From: a bacterium | GTDB taxonomy: Bacteria > Electryoneota > RPQS01 | Direction: 5' to 3' | Length of the DNA stretch: 64,000 bases | NCBI GenBank assembly: GCA_016721565.1 | Contig: JADKHW010000055.1 | Location: 37,567-101,566, forward strand | Shown here: positions 63,810 to 64,000 of the stretch, piece after piece | Layout of the letters: each line of letters opens with the position of its first letter | How positions within the stretch are numbered: position 1 is the stretch's first letter | Notes under the pieces: generated by a model | Told to the model about the DNA's origin: nothing | Databases searched by the model: none | Seen by the model: the letters and a program-made list of their open reading frames with translations, nothing else | Translations under genes and position numbers: made by a program

Positions 63810-64000
63810 CTATTTGATAAGCATCAACTTCCTTGTTTCGATTTGCCCAAGTGTTTCAAAGCGCAGAAAGTAGATTCCCGTTGCTTGCTCAGCGGCGGCC
63901 CATGAAAGCTGGTGACTTCCGGCGCTGAATGATGCATCTGCAAGTTTTGCCACTTCTCTTCCTAAGACATCATAGACAACAGCGCGCACGTTGCTCGCTT
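63810..64000 (-). CDS. C-terminal sorting domain of a secreted protein, cut by window edge
   Basis: The visible 62 residues read VVYDVLGREVAKLADASFSA, GSHQLSWAAAEQATGIYFLR and end TRKLMLIK, then the stop at 63810. This is the second half of a type IX-like sorting domain, matching those at 39720 and 50146. The rest of the protein lies beyond the right edge, so its function cannot be said. Confidence 0.85.
   Translation of the reverse strand, partial: ASNVRAVVYDVLGREVAKLADASFSAGSHQLSWAAAEQATGIYFLRFETLGQIETRKLMLIK

Noticed and set aside
9657..64000. A complete type IX secretion system
   Set aside because: Sorting-domain cargo is present, but I found no Por/Gld machinery genes in the window, so only the cargo is claimed.

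Overview
The window reads as a piece of a bacterial chromosome from the FCB superphylum, probably an uncultured lineage such as Zixibacteria, KSB1, Calditrichota, Cloacimonadota or a relative. The main clue is the set of secreted proteins that end in a type IX-like sorting domain (YPNPFN motif, LGRxV, then a basic KLMLLK-like tail). Outer-membrane and beta-helix proteins, a Ser/Thr kinase and ECF sigma pair, and roughly 50% GC agree with this. No 16S rRNA is present, so the placement is inference.

Layout. 1-887: a family 2 glycosyltransferase running off the left edge. 1251-7903: a tight chemotaxis operon, cheA-cheR-cheD-HDOD-cheY-cheX-cheB, without cheW or receptors. 7970-9326: a lipoprotein and a CBS protein. 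9657-17506: secreted proteins (two tandem paralogues, a beta-helix protein, a Cys-rich protein, a lysyl-endopeptidase-like protease). 17572-24467: transporter, VOC protein, a kinase/sigma/M20 peptidase cluster, a decayed gene and a tandem DUF1801 protein. 24618-32663: tRNA-Leu(GAG), secG and the glycolytic genes tpiA, pgk, gapA and pfkA, interrupted by a TonB-domain fragment, a broken REP-type transposase, a repetitive RNP-like protein and two DUF1232 proteins. 32969-41864: small membrane proteins, a BrkB-like protein, a HYDIN-domain surface protein, hydrolase, aldo/keto reductase, ferredoxin, another beta-helix protein and ferritin. 42383-49899: three consecutive copies of a two-gene cassette (beta-helix protein plus modular beta-sandwich protein) in one apparent operon. 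50146-54601: a long sorting-domain protein, a methyltransferase and a DUF1015 protein. 54798-58683: a cytosolic MgtE-N/CBS protein, a DEAD-box helicase and an Nramp-like transporter with a changed metal site. 58824-64000: acyl-CoA dehydrogenase, isocitrate-lyase-family enzyme, a Rossmann protein, a small exported protein, an EamA transporter and the tail of another sorting-domain protein.

Two themes cut across the window. First, many genes carry single-base frameshifts that can be repaired by eye. They include gapA and several homopolymer sites, so most are probably sequencing or assembly indels and not biological decay. Second, the non-coding DNA is rich in repeated small palindromes. One family sits directly on stop codons of unrelated genes, with a shared layout (TAR, palindrome, short linker, TGCGC). 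A second resembles REP elements and may relate to the REP-type transposase at 27.8-28.2 kb. A third repeat of about 134 bp carries a near-consensus sigma-70 promoter and occurs twice.

The most unusual items are the triplicated secreted cassette, the stop-codon hairpins, and the MgtE-N/CBS plus Nramp-like pair, which suggests magnesium-responsive metal transport.
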